Shown one piece after another: positions 16,328-20,012 of a stretch of 20,012 bases of DNA. Position numbers and translations under genes: made by a program. The notes under the pieces were generated by a model that made no database searches, had not been told where the DNA came from, and saw nothing but the letters and a program-made list of their open reading frames with translations. Numbering within the stretch: the first letter of the stretch is position 1; each line of letters begins with the position of its first letter. The stretch comes from CAZOKH01 sp964580315 (GTDB lineage Bacteria; Chloroflexota; Anaerolineae; Anaerolineales; Anaerolineaceae), in NCBI GenBank assembly GCA_964580315.1, contig CAZOKH010000066.1, positions 1-20,012 on the forward strand. Reading direction: 5' to 3'.

Positions 16328-16422
16328 TAATCATTGTGAAAATTCATTCCTATTAATGCTATCCAAAATTAGAGAAACTGATTAAAATTGCTAAACAAGT
16401 TAATAATATACAGGTGAAATAG

Positions 16423-16872
16423 ATGGAATGTGAGAGAGAATTATCTTTTGACCGCTTATTGGCCGTGATTGGCAGGTTGCAAGCCACGCGCGCCGATCAG
16501 GCTATGGATAAGATCGGGCTTTTTCGCGGGCAGGCTTTTTTGCTGATGATCTTATCGCACCACGATGGTCTCACGCACACCGAGATTGCACAGAAAATGC
16601 AAATTTCCCCGGCGGCGGTTACCAAAATTATCCAGCGCATGGAAAAATTAAACTATGTTCAGCGCTGCCCCGATCAAAATGACGAACGGATATCGCGCGT
16701 GTTTTTACAAGAGGAAGGCAAAGCAGTTACCCAGCAAATACGCCATTCCTTTGATGAAATCGATGAGATTATCATTGCAGGCCTTTCTGAAAAAGAACAA
16801 GAGACGTTAAGGTCTTTACTTTTGCATATTTTGGATAATTTAAAGACTCGTCCCTGTGGACATTGTCAATGA
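16423..16872 (+). CDS. MarR-family transcriptional regulator (149 aa) with C-terminal CGHC
   Basis: This is a winged-helix MarR protein. The DNA-binding part is about residues 50-96: 'THTEIAQKMQISPAAVTKII' (recognition helix near 62-75), then the wing 'QRCPDQNDERISRVFLQEEG' with a conserved Asp-x-Arg style pair. The first 30 and last 40 residues are dimerisation helices. It precedes the second ABC exporter pair by 56 bases on the same strand, mirroring the left cassette, so control of that exporter is likely. It is also divergent from hutH and could affect that promoter. The protein ends 'RPCGHCQ', with Cys145 and Cys148 in a CxxC arrangement, plus Cys3 and Cys82, which might allow metal or redox sensing. 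It is clearly distinct in sequence from the left MarR. Confidence 0.9.
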   Translation: MECERELSFDRLLAVIGRLQATRADQAMDKIGLFRGQAFLLMILSHHDGLTHTEIAQKMQISPAAVTKIIQRMEKLNYVQRCPDQNDERISRVFLQEEGKAVTQQIRHSFDEIDEIIIAGLSEKEQETLRSLLLHILDNLKTRPCGHCQ

Positions 16873-16916
16873 TTTTTAAACCAAATCTTTCCAGTCGTTC
16901 GAGCAATTATCTGTTG

Positions 16917-16931
16917 AGGAGGTAACAGTTG
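16917..16931 (+). promoter_or_regulatory. Strong ribosome binding site that fixes a TTG start
   Basis: AGGAGGT (16917-16923) lies 5 bases before TTG at 16929-16931. No in-frame ATG is placed as well, so TTG initiation is the best reading for the ABC gene that follows. Confidence 0.75.
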
Positions 16932-18695
16932 ATTAAAAAATTATCCATATACATTGCCGAATACAAGAAATCAATTTACCTGGTTCCCTTTCTTGTATTC
17001 CTGGACGTGATGTGCGAATTGAGCATGCCGCTGCTTATGGCGCGTATTGTTGATCTGGGCATCCCGGGAAAAGATGTGGCTTTTATTACGCGCATCGGCG
17101 TTTATATGATCTTGCTGGCGCTGGGCGCCATCTTGTTTGGTGTCATTAACATGTATTTCACCACCAGGATCAGCATGGGATTTGGCGCCAATTTGCGCAA
17201 TGCCCTGTTTGAGAAGGTGCAGGCTTTTTCTTTCAACAACATCGATCATTTCAGCACAGCGTCCTTAATCACACGCCTGACAAACGATGTCAACAACGTA
17301 CAAATGACCCTGATGATGGCGCTGCGCATGCTGCTGCGCGCGCCCCTGATGCTAATTGTCGCCTTTGTCCTGGCATACAACATCAATGCTGAGCTTTCCA
17401 TTGTGCTGGCAATCGCCATACCATTATTGGCGGTGGGAATTTTCGCCATTATGAAAACTGCGGTCAGGCTGTTTTCAACCATGCAGGAAAAAATTGATGC
17501 AGTGAACAATACCCTGCAGGAAAACCTGATTGGCATCCGGGTGGTCAAGTCGTTTGTGCGGGCTGATTTTGAAATCGGCAAATTTAAAAAATCAAACGAT
17601 GATCTGACCGAAGCCGGCATCAAGGCGGTGAACATTGCCATTTTGAACCTGCCGCTGATGATGCTGGTGATGAACGGCGCCACCCTGGCTGTCATCTGGA
17701 TGGGCGGCCAGATGGTGTTTGCCGGCACCATGGGTGCGGGTGAGCTGGTGAGCTTTTTAAGCTACATTTTCCAGATTCTGTTCAGTGTGATGATGATTTC
17801 CATGGTGATCTTGATGAGCGCACGTGCTGAAGCCAGCGGCAAACGCCTGGTGGAAGTGCTGGACACCGAAATTGATATCACGGATAAACCGTTGGCATTG
17901 CCTGAAGGCAGTGCCCGGCCGGACGATGCTGTGCAAGTTCAGCGTGGAAAAGTGGAATTTCGGGATGTATCGTTTAAATATGACCGCACCGGAAGCGGTG
18001 AAAGTGTTTTGTGCGGCATCAACTTCACCGTGCAACCGGGCGAAGTGGTGGGCATTGTGGGCGGTACGGGAACCGGAAAAACAACCCTGGTGAATCTGAT
18101 TCCGCGCCTGTATGATGTGAGCGAAGGCGCGGTGCTGGTGGATGATGTGGATGTGCGCGATTATCCACTGGAAACACTACGCGAGCAAATTGGCGTGGTG
18201 CTGCAAAAGAATGTCCTCTTCTCGGGTACCATTCGTGAAAACCTGCTGTGGGGCAATCCCAACGCCACACAGGAAGAAATTGAAACCGCCTGCCGCGACG
18301 CCCAGGCGCACGATTTTATTACATCCTTTCCCAATGGTTATGAAACCGAACTGGGGCAGGGCGGCGTAAATGTGTCGGGTGGACAAAAGCAGCGCCTGGC
18401 GATTGCACGCGCCATGTTGAAAAAGCCCAAAATCCTGATCCTGGACGACAGCACCAGCGCGGTTGATTCGGCAACCGAACAGAAGATTCGCGCTTCGTTC
18501 TATCAAAGCCTGGCACAGACCACCGTTTTTATCATTGCCCAGCGCATCAGCTCGGTGCGCGAAGCCGACAAGATCCTGGTATTGGACGACGGTCAAATTG
18601 TGGGCATGGGTACACATGCCGAGTTGATTGCCGGGAATAAGCTTTATCAAGAAATTAATGCCTCGCAGCAAGAAGGAGTTTTTGCAAATGTCTGA
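16929..18695 (+). CDS. Heterodimeric ABC exporter, degenerate half (588 aa)
   Basis: This is a type I ABC exporter half, with membrane domain about residues 15-300 and ATPase domain about 340-580. Walker A GGTGTGKTT (378-386) and signature VSGGQ (482-486) are present, but Walker B is ILILDD, with Asp507 replacing the catalytic Glu, and the switch residue is Gln538 in 'IAQRISS'. This is therefore the degenerate subunit of a TM287/288-like pair, and the counterpart of the left cassette's 586-residue gene, with which it shares 'ENLIGIRVVKSFVRADFE'-type coupling sequence (198-215). The exported substrate is unknown. It starts with TTG after AGGAGGT. Its last 8 bases overlap the start of the next ABC gene, so the two are translationally coupled. 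Expression is probably under the upstream MarR. Confidence 0.93.
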   Translation: MIKKLSIYIAEYKKSIYLVPFLVFLDVMCELSMPLLMARIVDLGIPGKDVAFITRIGVYMILLALGAILFGVINMYFTTRISMGFGANLRNALFEKVQAFSFNNIDHFSTASLITRLTNDVNNVQMTLMMALRMLLRAPLMLIVAFVLAYNINAELSIVLAIAIPLLAVGIFAIMKTAVRLFSTMQEKIDAVNNTLQENLIGIRVVKSFVRADFEIGKFKKSNDDLTEAGIKAVNIAILNLPLMMLVMNGATLAVIWMGGQMVFAGTMGAGELVSFLSYIFQILFSVMMISMVILMSARAEASGKRLVEVLDTEIDITDKPLALPEGSARPDDAVQVQRGKVEFRDVSFKYDRTGSGESVLCGINFTVQPGEVVGIVGGTGTGKTTLVNLIPRLYDVSEGAVLVDDVDVRDYPLETLREQIGVVLQKNVLFSGTIRENLLWGNPNATQEEIETACRDAQAHDFITSFPNGYETELGQGGVNVSGGQKQRLAIARAMLKKPKILILDDSTSAVDSATEQKIRASFYQSLAQTTVFIIAQRISSVREADKILVLDDGQIVGMGTHAELIAGNKLYQEINASQQEGVFANV

Positions 18696-20012
18696 GAATA
18701 ATCGATCCGAAAACCGCCAGGCATTACCGGCTCCGCGCGGAGGACACGGCCCCGGCGGGCGCCAGCATGCTTTTGAGCGCCCCAAGAACGTCAAAAAAAC
18801 CCTGCTGCGCCTGCTGCAATATTTAAATAACCGCAAGCTGACCCTGGTGCTGGTGGTGGTGATGATGTTTGTCGGTTCGGGCAGCATGTTGGCTGGCAAC
18901 TATTTCCTCAAACCTTTGATTAATGACTATATCCTGCCGGGTGATTTCGACGGCCTGGCGAATGCCCTGTTCGGACTGGGCGCCATATATATGGTTGGCG
19001 CAGCCGCCACCTATTTGCAGAGCCGTTTGATGATTCAAACCGCACAGCGCACCGGCAACCGCATTCGCCAGGAACTGTTTACCAAGATGCAGAGCCTGCC
19101 GCTGAAATATTTTGACACGCACACTCACGGCGACCTGATGAGCCGTTACACGAATGATATTGATAATATTCAGCAGGCCCTCGAGCAAAGCCTGGTGCAG
19201 ATGGTATCCAGCGCGCTCACTTTTGGTGGTTCGATCATTATGATGCTGGTGCTCAGCCCGGTGCTTTTCCTGGTTACCATGGTGGTATTGGCGCTGATGT
19301 TCTTCCTCTCTTCCAAAATTGCTTCTCAGAGCGGCAAATATTTTAAAGCGCAGCAAAAAACGCTGGGCGACCTGAACGGCTATGTGGAAGAAATGGTGGA
19401 CGGCTTGAAAGTGGTGAAGGTTTTCACCCATGAAGATGAGGCAATTGCTGAATTCAAAGCCCGTAATGAGGAATACCGACAGGCAGCCACCCAGGCTAAC
19501 TTTTTTGCCGGCATTGCCTTGCCCATCATTTTCAACCTGAACAACATTGCCTATGCAGTGACCGCTTTATTTGGCGGCATCCTGGCGGTGAACGGCCGTT
19601 TTGATATCGGTTCACTGGCTGCTTACCTGTCTTATGTGCGGCAGGTTGGGCACCCGGTGATGCAGATTACCAACCAGTTCAACGCCATTTTGTCAGCCAT
19701 GGCGGGCGCCGAGCGTGTGTTTGAGATGATGGATCAGCAGCCTGAGCTGGATGAAGGCGCGGTGACCCTGGTGGGCGTAAATAAGAATGAGGATGGCTCG
19801 CTGGTGGTATCTTCCAACGGTGCGCACCCCAGCCACTGGGCGTGGAAGGTTCCCCAACCAGATGGAACGCTGCAACTGGTTGAACTATGCGGCGATGTGC
19901 GCTTCCATGATGTTGACTTTGGCTATGAGCCGGAGAAGAAGGTGCTGTGCAACCTGTCGCTGTTTGCCAAGCCCGGGCAAAAGATTGCCTTTGTGGGCTC
20001 CACCGGCGCCGG
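18688..20012 (+). CDS. Heterodimeric ABC exporter, partner half, 3'-truncated by window (441 codons seen)
   Basis: The gene begins at ATG 18688, with AAGGAG (18673-18678) 9 bases upstream inside the preceding gene, and is open to the window end. The N-terminus has a Gly/Pro/Arg-rich cytosolic tail (about residues 15-30). Then comes a six-helix membrane domain (about 48-335) with 'KYFDTHTHGDLMSRYTNDID' and 'GYVEEMVDGLKVVKVFTHED'. The beginning of the ATPase domain follows ('CGDVRFHDVDFGYEPEKKVL'), up to Walker A GSTGAG at the last bases. An unusual insertion of about 45 residues (near 357-402), containing 'HWAWKVPQPDG', lies between the two domains; similar inserts are known to me from Firmicutes members of this subfamily. 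Catalytic residues lie beyond the window, but by pairing it should carry the intact Glu and His. Confidence 0.9.
   Translation, partial: MSENNRSENRQALPAPRGGHGPGGRQHAFERPKNVKKTLLRLLQYLNNRKLTLVLVVVMMFVGSGSMLAGNYFLKPLINDYILPGDFDGLANALFGLGAIYMVGAAATYLQSRLMIQTAQRTGNRIRQELFTKMQSLPLKYFDTHTHGDLMSRYTNDIDNIQQALEQSLVQMVSSALTFGGSIIMMLVLSPVLFLVTMVVLALMFFLSSKIASQSGKYFKAQQKTLGDLNGYVEEMVDGLKVVKVFTHEDEAIAEFKARNEEYRQAATQANFFAGIALPIIFNLNNIAYAVTALFGGILAVNGRFDIGSLAAYLSYVRQVGHPVMQITNQFNAILSAMAGAERVFEMMDQQPELDEGAVTLVGVNKNEDGSLVVSSNGAHPSHWAWKVPQPDGTLQLVELCGDVRFHDVDFGYEPEKKVLCNLSLFAKPGQKIAFVGSTGA

Larger units (their letters stand above)
16109..16422. promoter_or_regulatory. Divergent intergenic region between hutH and marR
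   Basis: This is a 314-base AT-rich region with no gene, serving as the upstream region of hutH (leftward) and marR (rightward). It holds the two small repeat families listed separately. No near-consensus sigma-70 promoter could be found on either strand. The marR start has AGGTGA (16412-16417) 5 bases upstream. The heptamer AGTTAAT at 16398-16404 also occurs in the operators of the left marR at 5253-5259, suggesting but not proving a MarR half-site. Confidence 0.6.

Overview
The window looks like chromosomal DNA from a free-living bacterium, most plausibly an Anaerolineae-type Chloroflexota. This placement is inferred from gene style only: a lipoprotein with a Tyr-Thr-Pro repeat linker, ABC exporters resembling those of Thermotoga and Firmicutes, a fused formimidoyltransferase-cyclodeaminase, and short 'CCCTCATCCCGGCCTTCTCCC' intergenic repeats. 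No rRNA, tRNA, CRISPR array, insertion sequence or phage gene was seen.

Layout, left to right. (1) Positions 1-1179, plus strand: the C-terminal end of a YoaP-domain protein (probably a GNAT acetyltransferase), three 45-bp tandem repeats of which the last looks like an intrinsic terminator, and an unrecognised 200-residue membrane protein. (2) 1176-5295, minus strand: a MarR regulator followed by the two halves of a heterodimeric type I ABC exporter. A near-consensus promoter lies upstream, with palindromic candidate operators over and downstream of its -10 box. (3) 5316-7854, minus strand: a large multi-pass membrane protein of GT-C-like appearance and a lipoprotein. (4) 7919-16108, minus strand: a histidine-utilisation cluster in pathway order, hutH-hutU-hutI-ftcD. 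It is followed by an AraC-type regulator with a GyrI-like ligand domain and then a C45-family N-terminal-nucleophile amidohydrolase/acyltransferase. (5) 16109-16422: a divergent, AT-rich intergenic region with small repeats. (6) 16423-20012, plus strand: a second MarR regulator plus a second heterodimeric ABC exporter, whose last gene runs off the end.

The hut genes would take L-histidine to urocanate, imidazolone propionate, N-formimino-L-glutamate and finally glutamate. The formimino group would pass to tetrahydrofolate and be deaminated by the fused FtcD enzyme. No HutG, HutF, HutC or HutP is visible, so the AraC-GyrI protein in the same gene string, or the divergent MarR, is the local candidate regulator.

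The most striking feature is architectural. Two separate MarR/heterodimeric-ABC cassettes lie about 11 kb apart and point away from each other. Both have the order regulator, degenerate half, partner half. In both, the first ABC half has Asp in place of the catalytic Glu and Gln in place of the switch His. Nothing here amounts to a clearly new biological system. The best leads are the operator architecture at 5237-5271, the C45/AraC-GyrI appendage to the hut operon, and the paired exporters.
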